The notes beneath the pieces are model-generated. The model searched no databases. It had not been told where the DNA came from and worked only from the letters and a program-made list of their open reading frames with translations. From Caulobacter segnis (GTDB lineage Bacteria; Pseudomonadota; Alphaproteobacteria; Caulobacterales; Caulobacteraceae), in assembly GCF_019931575.1 (NCBI RefSeq), contig NZ_CP082923.1:4712001-4776000 (forward strand): 64,000 nucleotides of DNA, given 5' to 3'. The translations under genes and the position numbers were made by a program. Shown here in pieces: positions 35,276 to 43,387 of this stretch (the first letter of the stretch is position 1; the number at the start of each line of letters is the position of its first letter).

Positions 35276-36333
35276 GGGAAACCGACCTTCAGATCGACGC
35301 TGGAGCGCTGACCGATACAGCCTCCGCACTCGGTCAGCCAGGCCTCCGCCGCCGTCCGACCGCGCTCCTTGAGGTCGCTCAGGAAGCTCCATTCGGTGTT
35401 GAACTTGGTCGACAGCGACAGATCCGCCAACGGCTTGTCGGCGGTGATGGCGTGGACCAGCATCCGGCGATAGCGGCCCCGGGCGTTGTCCTTCAGCAGG
35501 CCCTCGTCCAGCAGCTTCTGCACGAAGCCGATGGCCCGCAGTTCCGAGGCCAGCGAGGCGTTGAAGGTGATCTCGTTCAGCCGGTCCATGATCTCGCCCG
35601 GCGTCTTGGGCGTCTCCTCGCGGACGAAGGGGTTGAGGCTGACGATCAGGATGTCGTCGGGGGTGTCGTCGTAGAACAGCGGCCACAGCGGCGGATTGGC
35701 CAGGAAGCCGCCGTCCCAATAGGGCTCGCCGTCGATCTCCACGGCCTGGAAGACCTGCGGCAGGCAGGCGCTGGCCATGATGTGGCGGGCGGTCAGCTCG
35801 GTCTCGCGGAAGATCGCCGCCTTGCTGGTCCGCACCGCCGTGGCGGAAATATAGAGCTTCAGCGGGCTCTTCTCGCGGATCTGGCTGAAGGTGATCTCGG
35901 CCTCCAGCGTGTCGTGCAGCGGGTTCAGGTTGAACGGGTTGAACTCGTAGGGGCTGAACGACAGCGCCAAGGTCTCGGCCATCCGCCAGCCGGGCGTGTT
36001 CTTGATCCAGTCGGCCCCGCCACTGAACGCGCTGGTCCAGATCGAGGTGTCGCCGAAGACGTTGCGGCCGCCCTGGCGATTGACCTGCCGCCAGAACGAG
36101 TCGAGCCGCTTGCGGGCCCCAGCCTTGCCGTCGTCGATCAGGCCCTGGGCCAGGCAGACCGCGTTCATCGCCCCGGCCGAGGCGGCGGTGACGGCCTTGA
36201 TCTCGAGGTCTTCCTCCTCGAGCAGGCGATCGAGAATGCCCCATTCGAACGCCCCGTGGGCGCCGCCGCCCTGCAGGGCGAGGCTCAGGGTCTTGGGACC
36301 GGACGGCTTTTTCTTGAACGGTGGAATGGGCAT
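35272..36333 (-). CDS. Patatin-like phospholipase
   Basis: A 353-residue protein with the patatin fold. The oxyanion hole is LALQGGGAHGAFEWG. The nucleophile motif is TAASAGAMNAV, where the first glycine of G-x-S-x-G is replaced by alanine, as in many bacterial members. The catalytic aspartate is in YWDGGFLANPP. There is no signal peptide, so it is cytoplasmic or effector-like. The start used is MPIPPFKKK, which places the oxyanion motif at the usual distance from the N-terminus. It is co-translated with the Nudix gene through GTGA. Confidence 0.9.
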   Translation of the reverse strand: MPIPPFKKKPSGPKTLSLALQGGGAHGAFEWGILDRLLEEEDLEIKAVTAASAGAMNAVCLAQGLIDDGKAGARKRLDSFWRQVNRQGGRNVFGDTSIWTSAFSGGADWIKNTPGWRMAETLALSFSPYEFNPFNLNPLHDTLEAEITFSQIREKSPLKLYISATAVRTSKAAIFRETELTARHIMASACLPQVFQAVEIDGEPYWDGGFLANPPLWPLFYDDTPDDILIVSLNPFVREETPKTPGEIMDRLNEITFNASLASELRAIGFVQKLLDEGLLKDNARGRYRRMLVHAITADKPLADLSLSTKFNTEWSFLSDLKERGRTAAEAWLTECGGCIGQRSSVDLKVGFP

Positions 36334-36391
36334 GCGAACTCCCGAAGGGCTGCCCCGAGCATTTCCGTTGGAGCGGCTTCCTCCGGTGACG

Positions 36392-37189
36392 CTATTGCGC
36401 GACCCAGCCGCCGTCGACCTGGAAGGCCGCGCCGTTGGCCGAGGCGCCCGCATCCGAGACCAGATAGAGCAGCATGCCCGTCAGTTGGTCGAAGGTGACG
36501 AACTGCTTGGTCGGCTGGGCGGCCAGGATGACGTCCTTCATCACCGCCTCTTCCGAGATGCCGCGGGCCTTGGCCTGGTCGACGATCTGGGCCTCGACCA
36601 GCGGGGTCTTCACGAAGCCCGGGCAGATGGCGTTGCAGGTGATGCCGTGGGTGGCGACCTCGAGGGCGACGGTCTTGGTCAGGCCCATGATCCCGTGCTT
36701 GGCGGCGACATAGGCCGCCTTGAACGGCGAGGCGATCAGCGCGTGGGCCGAGGCGATGTTGACGATCCGCCCGCGCCCCTGCTCCTTCATGATCGGCACC
36801 GCCGCCTTGGTGGCGTGGAAGGCCGAGGACAGGTTGATGGCGATGATCAGGTCCCACTTGTCGTCGGGAAAATCCTCGATCGGGGCCACGTGCTGGACGC
36901 CGGCGTTGTTGACCAGGATGTCCAGCTCGCCGAACTCGGCCTTGGCGGCGCGGACCATGTCGGCGATCTCGATCGGCTTGGTCATGTCGGCGCCGTGATA
37001 GAGCACCTCGACACCGTGCCGCTCGGCCATCTCGGCCCGGGCCCGCTCGATGGCGTTCATCTCGCCCAGGCCGTTCATGACGATGTTGACGCCCTGGGCC
37101 GCGAGACCGTCGGCGAGCGCGTGGCCGATGCCGCTGGTCGAACCGGTGACGATGGCGACCTGCCCCTGCAAACCGAAATCGACGGCCAT
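36392..37189 (-). CDS. 3-hydroxybutyrate dehydrogenase (SDR)
   Basis: A 265-residue short-chain dehydrogenase. It has VTGSTSGIGHALADGLAAQG, NNAG (VNNAGVQHVAPIEDFPDDKW), the Ser-Tyr-Lys set (NIASAHALIASPFKAAYVAAKHG) and the family-typical ending NGAAFQVDGGWVAQ. The QHVAPIEDFP stretch is characteristic of D-3-hydroxybutyrate dehydrogenases, which oxidise PHB-derived hydroxybutyrate to acetoacetate. The ATG is 29 bp from a perfect ATGTTGC-GAC-GCAACAT dyad, suggesting local control, perhaps by carbon storage status. Confidence 0.85.
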   Translation of the reverse strand: MAVDFGLQGQVAIVTGSTSGIGHALADGLAAQGVNIVMNGLGEMNAIERARAEMAERHGVEVLYHGADMTKPIEIADMVRAAKAEFGELDILVNNAGVQHVAPIEDFPDDKWDLIIAINLSSAFHATKAAVPIMKEQGRGRIVNIASAHALIASPFKAAYVAAKHGIMGLTKTVALEVATHGITCNAICPGFVKTPLVEAQIVDQAKARGISEEAVMKDVILAAQPTKQFVTFDQLTGMLLYLVSDAGASANGAAFQVDGGWVAQ

Positions 37190-37217
37190 GCGAACGCTCC
37201 TGGATGACGCCCCAATG

Positions 37218-37234
37218 ATGTTGCGACGCAACAT
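37218..37234. promoter_or_regulatory. ATGTTGC-GAC-GCAACAT dyad upstream of the hydroxybutyrate dehydrogenase gene
   Basis: A perfect 7-bp dyad lies 29 bp before the ATG. A second, GC-rich 7-bp dyad (GCTCGCC/GGCGAGC) sits at 37238-37260. The TGC-N3-GCA core resembles targets of regulators of PHB genes, but no such regulator is adjacent. Confidence 0.45.
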
Positions 37235-37287
37235 ATAGCTCGCCACTGCGAGAGGCGAGCGCTTATTAAATTCACCAGTAGATGAAT

Positions 37288-38055
37288 TCAGGGCTGTGGG
37301 CGAGCGAAAACCCAGTCGGCCTCGGTCGAGAGCGACGGCTGGAATCGGTAGCCGTCCAGGTCGAAGCCCTTCAGCCCCTCGGCGCGGTCGACGCGGTTGT
37401 CGATGGCGTAACGGGCCATGCGGCCCCGAGCCTTCTTGGCGAAGAAGCCCAGCACGCGCAGTTCGTTGCCCTTCTCTTCCTTGAAGTGGCAGGTGACGAC
37501 CGGCAGCTTCAGCGCCTTGGCGTCGACGGCGCCGAAATATTCCTGGCTGGCCAGGTTCACCAGGGTGGGATCCGTATGCCCCTCGGCGGCGGCGTTCAGG
37601 GTCTTGGAGATCGTCTCGCCCCAATAGTCGTAAAGATTATGGCCGCGCTTGGTCTTCAGGCGCGTGCCCATCTCCAGGCGATAGGGCTGCAGGGCGTCGA
37701 ACGGACGCAGCACGCCGTACAGACCCGACAGGATCCGCAGGTGGTCCTGGGTCCACTCCAGGGCGGGACGGTCCAGCTCGCGCGCGGCGAGGCCCGCATA
37801 GACGTCGCCATTGAAGGCGATCACGGCCTGCAGGCCCTCTTCCAGCTCGGAGTCGAAGGCCTGGAACCGCTCGCGGTTCAGCTTGGCCAGGGCGTCGGAG
37901 ATATGCATCAGGCGTTTGAGGTCGGCGGCCGTCAGCTTGCGCGTGACCTTGGCCAGCTCGACGATCTGGGCCTTGAGCTCAGGCGTCGTCAGAGGCAGGG
38001 CCTGGGCGGGCGCGGTGAAGTCCAGCGACTTGGCGGGCGAGATGACCATCAGCAT
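37288..38055 (-). CDS. yaaA: YaaA-family peroxide stress protein
   Basis: A 255-residue protein of the YaaA (DUF328) family. It begins MLMVISPAKSLDFTAPAQ and has LMHISDALAKLNRERFQAF, HLRILSGLYGVLRPFDALQPYRLEMGTRL and NLASQEYFGAVDAKAL, all of which match the family. E. coli YaaA limits iron and Fenton damage during peroxide stress. It stands alone with short intergenic regions on both sides. Confidence 0.93.
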   Translation of the reverse strand: MLMVISPAKSLDFTAPAQALPLTTPELKAQIVELAKVTRKLTAADLKRLMHISDALAKLNRERFQAFDSELEEGLQAVIAFNGDVYAGLAARELDRPALEWTQDHLRILSGLYGVLRPFDALQPYRLEMGTRLKTKRGHNLYDYWGETISKTLNAAAEGHTDPTLVNLASQEYFGAVDAKALKLPVVTCHFKEEKGNELRVLGFFAKKARGRMARYAIDNRVDRAEGLKGFDLDGYRFQPSLSTEADWVFARPQP

Positions 38056-38097
38056 GAGCGGGGAGATAGAGGCTTAAGCGCGACGGCGCCAGCTATG

Positions 38098-38496
38098 TCA
38101 TTCCCCGGAATCGACACGTCGCCGCATGTCCCTATGGGCGGCCAAGATCAGGTCAGCCAACGCCGCCTCGGCCACCGGCCGCCCCCAGTGGATCTTCACG
38201 TGCCGCATGCGCTTGCCGCCGCCTTCCAGCAGGCCCGCGGGATCCTCCAGCGCCGCGCCCTCGTAGAAGCCGACGCTCACGTGCGCCTTGAAGGCGTCGA
38301 CATAGGCGAAGGCGACGTCCTCGACACAGGCGGTCGGATGGCCATCGTGCATCAGCTCGCGGACGTCGGGGCCGCTCTCACGGAGGCGCTCGAACCAGGA
38401 CCGAGCGACCTGGCGCAGGGGGTCGTCCCCGGACAACCAGGCCTGGACCTCGGCGTCGCGCCGCACGGCGCTGGGAAACCTGAACAGCGTGCTCAC
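38098..38496 (-). CDS. DUF1801 domain protein
   Basis: A 132-residue protein of the DUF1801/YdhG-like fold, with ELMHDGHPTACVEDVAFAYVDAFKAHVSVGFYEGAAL in the middle and MRHVKIHWGRPVAEAALADLILAAHRDM near the end. Function is unknown. The gene is divergent from a short membrane protein with 91 bp between. Confidence 0.75.
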   Translation of the reverse strand: MSTLFRFPSAVRRDAEVQAWLSGDDPLRQVARSWFERLRESGPDVRELMHDGHPTACVEDVAFAYVDAFKAHVSVGFYEGAALEDPAGLLEGGGKRMRHVKIHWGRPVAEAALADLILAAHRDMRRRVDSGE

Positions 38497-38587
38497 GCCG
38501 CCAGATTGGCGCCTTGGCCGAGGAAGTCGAGGGGATACCCGACGGCTGAGCCTCGACCCCGGCGCGCGGCGAGGCTATCAGCGGCGC

Positions 38588-38890
38588 ATGACCCAATCGC
38601 TCGGCCTCGCCGCCGCCCTCGCCTGGCCCGTCCCGATGATCGTGGCCCTGTTCCTGGTCGCGCGGGACCGGACGCTGAAGTACCGCATCCTCTGGGCCGT
38701 GGTCTGCTTCGTCGGCATCGGGGCGCTGTGGGTGCAGCAGTCGACCGGCCGTTGGGGCTTCATCCCGGTGGCGATCAACCTTCTGGGGCCAGGCTCGCAG
38801 CCAGGGTTCTACAAGGCGACCTTCCCGGCCGGCGCCGTCGCCGTGCTGATCCTGCTGTGGCTGCGCGCCCGCAAGCGCGCGAGCCTCTAG
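38588..38890 (+). CDS. Small three-helix membrane protein
   Basis: A 100-residue protein with three hydrophobic segments: LGLAAALAWPVPMIVALFLVA, ILWAVVCFVGIGALWV and FPAGAVAVLILLWLRA. The frame is open from a GTG 33 codons upstream, but the ATG start removes a non-hydrophobic lead. It has no motif that I recognise. It converges on the FAD oxidase gene 11 bp away. Confidence 0.55.
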   Translation: MTQSLGLAAALAWPVPMIVALFLVARDRTLKYRILWAVVCFVGIGALWVQQSTGRWGFIPVAINLLGPGSQPGFYKATFPAGAVAVLILLWLRARKRASL

Positions 38891-38900
38891 ACCAGAGCCC

Positions 38901-40310
38901 TCAGAACAGGATCCGGGGGTTCATGATCCGCTTGGGATCCAGCGCCCCGCGGATCGCCCGCAGGGCGGCGACCTCGATCGGATCCTTGTAGGTCAGGGCC
39001 TCGGCCGTCTTCATCGCGCCCAGGCCGTGCTCGGCGCTGATCGAGCCCGAGAAGGTCGCGGTGATGTCGTGGACGATCTTGGCGCCCGCCTCACGCAGGG
39101 CGTCGTGGGCGTCGTCGTCGGCGCCCGGAGCCCTCAGCACGTCATAGTGGACATTGCCGTCGCCGACATGGCCGAAGGCGACGATGCGCGTTCCGGGAAA
39201 AGCCTTCTCGATCGCGGCGTTGGCCTGGCCGATGAAGTCGGGAATCTTGGAGACCGGCACCGAGATGTCGTGCTTCCACACCGCGCCTTCCGGCTTCTGG
39301 CCCGCCGAGTGCCCCTCGCGGATGTGCCAGAAGGCCTTCATCTGGGTTTCGGTCTGGGCCACGGCCGCGTCGGCGATCAGGCCGCGCTCCAGGGCGCCGG
39401 TCAGCAGCCTTTCGAGGGCCGCCTCGGCCGCGCCGGGCTCGCCGCTGGCGATCTCGATCAGCACGTACCAGGGATGCTCGGTCGGCAGCGGGTCGCGCAG
39501 GCCCGGCACGTTGCGGACCGTCAGGGCGAAGCCCAGCCGGCCCATCAGCTCGAAAGCCTCGACCGCGCCGCCCGTCTCGTCCTTGGCCCGGGCCAGCAGC
39601 TGGATGGCGTCGGCCGGCGAGCCCAGGCCGACGATCGCCACCGCCCGCGAGGCCAGGGGCGCGTGCAGCTTCAACGAGGCGGCGGTGACGACGCCCAGCG
39701 TGCCCTCGGCCCCGATCAGCAGCTGCTTGAGGTCGTAGCCGGTGTTGTCCTTGCGCAGGCGCTTGAGGCCCTTCCAGATCTCGCCGTTGGGCAGGACGGC
39801 CTCGATCCCCAGCACCTGCTCGCGCATCATGCCGTAGCGCAGGACGGCCGTGCCGCCGGCGTTGGTCGAGATCAGCCCGCCGATCGTGCACGAGCCTTCC
39901 GAGGCCACGCCCACCGTGAAGCGGCGACCGACCTTGGCCGCCTGCTGGTGGGCCTCGTACAGGGTGACGCCGGCCTCCAGCACCATGGCGTCGTCGATCG
40001 GGTCGACGTCGCGGATCGCCGTCAGCTTCTGGGTCGACAGCAGGATCTCGCCGTGCGGGATCTGGCCGGCGACCAGGCCGGTGTTGCCGCCTTGCGGCGT
40101 GATCGCCACGCCCTCGGCCGCGCAGATCCCCACCACGGCGGCGACCTCGGCGGTCGTGCGCGGGGTGACCAGCAGCGGCGTCTCGCCCGTCCAGCGGCCG
40201 CGCCACTCGACCAGCTTGGGCGCGATCACGTCGGGATCCTGACTCCACCCGCCCTCGCCGAGCACGGCCTTCAAGCGGGAGACGACATCGGCGGGAACGG
40301 GCTTGGTCAT
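38901..40310 (-). CDS. FAD-binding oxidase of the D-lactate/2-hydroxyglutarate dehydrogenase class
   Basis: A 469-residue PCMH-type flavoprotein. The FAD-binding half has TPQGGNTGLVAGQIPHGEILLS and the phosphate-binding EGSCTIGGLISTNAGG and GAEGTLGVVTAASLKL. The C-terminal cap region holds SVPVSKIPDFIGQ, AFGHVGDGNVHYDVLRA and SGSISAEHGLGAMK, typical of the D-lactate, glycolate and D-2-hydroxyglutarate dehydrogenase group. The exact 2-hydroxyacid cannot be decided. It stands alone. Confidence 0.9.
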   Translation of the reverse strand: MTKPVPADVVSRLKAVLGEGGWSQDPDVIAPKLVEWRGRWTGETPLLVTPRTTAEVAAVVGICAAEGVAITPQGGNTGLVAGQIPHGEILLSTQKLTAIRDVDPIDDAMVLEAGVTLYEAHQQAAKVGRRFTVGVASEGSCTIGGLISTNAGGTAVLRYGMMREQVLGIEAVLPNGEIWKGLKRLRKDNTGYDLKQLLIGAEGTLGVVTAASLKLHAPLASRAVAIVGLGSPADAIQLLARAKDETGGAVEAFELMGRLGFALTVRNVPGLRDPLPTEHPWYVLIEIASGEPGAAEAALERLLTGALERGLIADAAVAQTETQMKAFWHIREGHSAGQKPEGAVWKHDISVPVSKIPDFIGQANAAIEKAFPGTRIVAFGHVGDGNVHYDVLRAPGADDDAHDALREAGAKIVHDITATFSGSISAEHGLGAMKTAEALTYKDPIEVAALRAIRGALDPKRIMNPRILF

Positions 40311-40333
40311 GGTGGGATCATACCCCTGGAAAG

Positions 40334-41311
40334 TCAGCCGATGAAGCCCGCCGCGCGGCGCAGGCGGTCGTTGATCGCCTCGCCCAGGCCGTCTTCCGGG
40401 ATGGGCGCGACGGCGATGGCCGAGGGCTTGGTGCGGTCGGCGGCGCGCAGGAACGAGAACAGATTGGCCGCGGCCTCGGCCAGATCGCCGGTCGGGCTGA
40501 GATTGAAGATCCCCTCCCCGCTGGCGCCGCCGCCGAACGCCAGATAGGCCTCGCCCGCCTCGGGCGCCTTGGCGTTGATCCGCACCGGGGCGTCGGGGGC
40601 GTAGTGCAGGGCCAGACGGCCCGGCGAACGCTTGGCGTCATCGTCGGCCTCGGCCAGCGGGCCGACGATCTGCTGCAGCTGCACGCGGGTGACGGCGCCC
40701 GGACGCAGCAGACGCGGCTGGCCCTCCAGCACCGAGACGACCGTGGACTCCAGGCCGACGGCGCAGGGTCCGCCATCCAGCGCGGCGGCGGCCTTGTCGC
40801 CGGTCTCGGCCACGGCGTCGGCGAAGGTGGTGGGGCTGGGCCGGCCCGAGCGGTTGGCCGAGGGGGCCACGACCGCGCCGCCGAACGCCTCCAGCACCGC
40901 GTGCGAGATCGGATGACCCGGCACGCGGATGGCCACGGTGTCCAGGCCCGCGCGGGCCAGGTCGCAGACCGCGCTCGTATCCTTGATCGGCGCGACGATG
41001 GTCAGAGGGCCCGGCCAGAATTCGCGGGCCAGGGCGTAGGCGCGATCGTCGAGATCGGCGATCCGGGCGGCGGTCTCCAGGTCGGCGACGTGGGCGATCA
41101 GCGGGTTGAAGCGTGGTCGGCCCTTGGCCTCGAAGATCGCCGCCACGGCCGCCGGATTCGAGGCGTCGGCCCCAAGCCCGTAGACCGTCTCGGTCGGCAG
41201 CAGCACCAGCCCGCCGGCGCGCAGCGCGTCGGCGGCCTTGGCTATTTCGTCTTGGCGGTCAGCGCGAAGCTCACCGTCACCTTCGCCGCGATTTCGTCCG
41301 TCGACGCCCAT
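40334..41311 (-). CDS. L-threonylcarbamoyladenylate synthase (Sua5/YrdC)
   Basis: A 325-residue enzyme of the Sua5 type, with the YrdC domain plus the C-terminal Sua5 extension. It makes threonylcarbamoyl-AMP for the t6A37 tRNA modification. Family motifs are GLVLLPTETVYGLGADA, KGRPRFNPLIAHV, WPGPLTIVAP, VAIRVPGHPISHAVL and VVAPSANRSGRPSPT. The only ordinary start codon in frame is the ATG used here, which lies 67 bp inside the upstream b561-YceI gene. The alternatives are CTG or ATA codons nearer the domain, so the true start is uncertain. Confidence 0.85.
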   Translation of the reverse strand: MGVDGRNRGEGDGELRADRQDEIAKAADALRAGGLVLLPTETVYGLGADASNPAAVAAIFEAKGRPRFNPLIAHVADLETAARIADLDDRAYALAREFWPGPLTIVAPIKDTSAVCDLARAGLDTVAIRVPGHPISHAVLEAFGGAVVAPSANRSGRPSPTTFADAVAETGDKAAAALDGGPCAVGLESTVVSVLEGQPRLLRPGAVTRVQLQQIVGPLAEADDDAKRSPGRLALHYAPDAPVRINAKAPEAGEAYLAFGGGASGEGIFNLSPTGDLAEAAANLFSFLRAADRTKPSAIAVAPIPEDGLGEAINDRLRRAAGFIG

Positions 41312-42543
41312 TCGCCCTGTCCAACTCCGAACGTCGTCCGGTCCAGGGTGGTTACACCGCGCGCGGTCGCCGTGTCGCCGTCGATCTTCAGGGTGAAGGG
41401 CAGGCTGAGCGGCTTTTTCACGCCGCGCAGGTCCAGGGTCCCGTCGGCGACGTACTTGTTCTCACCGGTCTTGCGGAACTTGCTCGCGGCGAAGACGGCC
41501 TTGGGATGCGCGGCGGTGTCGAAGAAGTCGCCGCTGGGCAGGCTTTCGTCGCGCTGGGCGTCGCCGGTGGCGGCCGAGGCCATGTCGATGGTCACCGTGA
41601 CCTTGGAGCGGTCCAGGGCCTGCGGCGAGAACAGGATGTCGGCCTTCCAGGTCTTGAACTGACCCTCGATGGCGCTGCCCGACCAGGTGGCGGTGAAGCC
41701 CAGGGACGCGCCCTTCTGGACGGTCCAAGCGACGGGATCCTTCAGGGCCGCTTCCGGAGCGGCCTCGGCGGCGGCGGGCGCGGCGGCGGTCGGCGTCTCG
41801 GCGGTTGCGGCCGGCGGCGAGGCGGCGGGGGCCTCGACCGGCGCGGGCTCGGGCGTCGCGGGGGCGGTGGGCGCGGCCGCCTTGACGGCCGGCATGTAGA
41901 GATAGCCGGCGGCGATCACCGCGATCAGGCCGGCGGCGGCCAGCCAGGCGCGCGGCTCCTTGATCCCCGGCTTGGCGCCTGGCGCCATGTTCCCGAACAC
42001 CTCGTCCTTATCGAGGATCTGGTGCTTGGCCACCGCGCCCAGGTGCAGGACCAGAAGCAGGTAGGTCAGCTTGACCAGCACGCCGTGGCCGATCTCGCCG
42101 ATCTCGTGCCAGACATGCTTGGGCGCGGCGGCCAACTCGGGCAGGCCCGGGATGTGCGGCCACGGGATCGCGCCGAACAGCAGGGTCGGGATCGGCACGC
42201 GGCTGGTCGAGACCAGGATCCAGCCCGTCAGCGGCAGGCCGATCATGATCACATAGAAGCCGATGTGCACCAGCTTGGACGCCGCCTGCTCCCACTTCGG
42301 TTGCCCCTCGAGCGCGGCCGGCGGCTTGTTGAACAGCCGCCAGGCCAGCCGCAAAAGGCTGAGCAGCAGGATGGTGATGCCGATCGACTTGTGCAGCTGG
42401 AACAGGGCGTAGGTGGTCGGCCCCTTGGGACCGTCCCCCATCCGCCAGCCCAGGATGATCTGGAAGATGATGGCCGCGGCGATCAGCCAGTGAATGACGA
42501 TCGCCACCGTCGTGTAACGCGTACGGCTCGCGGCCATGGACAT
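41242..42543 (-). CDS. Cytochrome b561 fused to a YceI-like domain
   Basis: A 433-residue protein in two parts. Residues about 1-185 are a four-helix cytochrome b561 (YTTVAIVIHWLIAAAIIFQII, ALFQLHKSIGITILLLSLLRL, HIGFYVIMIGLPLTGWILVS, GVLVKLTYLLLVLHLGAVAKH) with histidines placed to bind heme. A fifth hydrophobic segment and an Ala/Pro/Glu-rich linker of about 50 residues follow. Residues about 265-433 are a YceI-like lipocalin domain (SKVTVTIDMASAATGDAQRDESL, KFRKTGENKYVADGTLDLRGV). YceI proteins bind polyprenoids, so the fusion may join quinone binding to electron transfer. The separate YceI gene lies just upstream on the same strand. Confidence 0.88.
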   Translation of the reverse strand: MSMAASRTRYTTVAIVIHWLIAAAIIFQIILGWRMGDGPKGPTTYALFQLHKSIGITILLLSLLRLAWRLFNKPPAALEGQPKWEQAASKLVHIGFYVIMIGLPLTGWILVSTSRVPIPTLLFGAIPWPHIPGLPELAAAPKHVWHEIGEIGHGVLVKLTYLLLVLHLGAVAKHQILDKDEVFGNMAPGAKPGIKEPRAWLAAAGLIAVIAAGYLYMPAVKAAAPTAPATPEPAPVEAPAASPPAATAETPTAAAPAAAEAAPEAALKDPVAWTVQKGASLGFTATWSGSAIEGQFKTWKADILFSPQALDRSKVTVTIDMASAATGDAQRDESLPSGDFFDTAAHPKAVFAASKFRKTGENKYVADGTLDLRGVKKPLSLPFTLKIDGDTATARGVTTLDRTTFGVGQGEWASTDEIAAKVTVSFALTAKTK

Positions 42544-42571
42544 CTCCCAGACTTCCTAGATCAAGCTTGGC

Positions 42572-43204
42572 TTACTTCTTTTCGAACTCGACCTCGATGT
42601 TCAAGGTCACGTCGTCGCCGATCAGCGGGACATACTTACCCACGCCGAAGTCCGAGCGTTTGATCGTTGTCACGGCCGAGAAGCCCGTGCGCGTCTGCAG
42701 AGGGTTCATCCCCGAGCCGACGCCGTTGAAGGTGACGTCCAGGACGACCGGCTTGGTCACGCCATGGAAGGTCAGGTCGCCGGTCACCGAGCCGTGCTGG
42801 CCGTCGCCGACATTGATCGCCGTCGAGACGAAGGTGATGGTCGGGTACTTGGCCGCTTCCAGCCAGCCGTCACCGACCAGCTCCTTGCTGAACTTCAGGC
42901 CGAAGGCGTCGGCGCCAGTGGCGGTGTCCAGCGAGCCCGGATCGACCGTGACGTTGATCTTCGAGGCTTCCGGAGCCTTGGGATCATAGGTGAAGTCGGC
43001 GTCCAGCTTGGTGAAGCGCAGGGTGTAGTTCGAGAAGCCCATGTGCTTGAGCTTGGCGGTCAGCACCGCGTGGGTCTTGTCGAGCACATAGTGACCGGCG
43101 GGCAGGTCGGCCGGCTTGGTCGAGGTCACGCCCGGCGCGGCCAGCGCGGCGGGGGCCGTGAAGAGGGCCACGGCGAGGGCGGCATAGGCGTAGGGACGGA
43201 TCAT
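42572..43204 (-). CDS. Secreted YceI-family protein
   Basis: A 210-residue protein with a signal peptide (MIRPYAYAALAVALFTAPAALAAPG) and the YceI lipocalin fold. Family stretches are GHYVLDKTHAVLTAKLKHMGFSNYTLRF, INVTVDPGSLDTATGADAFG, TFVSTAINVGDGQHGSVTGDLTFHGVTKPV and FSAVTTIKRSDFGVG. YceI homologues bind isoprenoid chains in the periplasm. Here it is the first gene of a two-gene unit, followed 28 bp later by the b561-YceI fusion. Three dyads lie between it and the divergent acyl-CoA dehydrogenase. Confidence 0.93.
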   Translation of the reverse strand: MIRPYAYAALAVALFTAPAALAAPGVTSTKPADLPAGHYVLDKTHAVLTAKLKHMGFSNYTLRFTKLDADFTYDPKAPEASKINVTVDPGSLDTATGADAFGLKFSKELVGDGWLEAAKYPTITFVSTAINVGDGQHGSVTGDLTFHGVTKPVVLDVTFNGVGSGMNPLQTRTGFSAVTTIKRSDFGVGKYVPLIGDDVTLNIEVEFEKK

Positions 43205-43221
43205 CGGGGGAGAGCTCCTAA

Positions 43222-43240
43222 AACTAGAACAGCACTAGTT
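43222..43240. promoter_or_regulatory. AACTAG-N7-CTAGTT dyad upstream of YceI
   Basis: A perfect 6-bp dyad lies 18 bp before the YceI ATG. It is AT-rich compared with its surroundings. It looks like a repressor operator over the promoter or leader, but no MarR or TetR gene is adjacent. Confidence 0.45.
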
Positions 43241-43287
43241 ACGGTTCCCCGACTTAGGCACTCCAGCACGGCTTTGAAGGGCCAGCC

Positions 43288-43347
43288 GATCACGAGACCG
43301 TGATCCTGCACATAAAGCTGTGGCCGACTTGGTGACGCCGCGTCACC
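43288..43347. promoter_or_regulatory. Two further perfect dyads between YceI and the acyl-CoA dehydrogenase
   Basis: GATCACG-AGAC-CGTGATC lies at 43288-43305 and GGTGACG-CCG-CGTCACC at 43331-43347. Both have 7-bp perfect arms. They lie 41-100 bp before the acyl-CoA dehydrogenase ATG and may be operators for that gene. Confidence 0.45.
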
Positions 43348-43387
43348 CCGCCTAAAGAGTGGCCGAGATTTTTGGAGTTCCCCGGCC

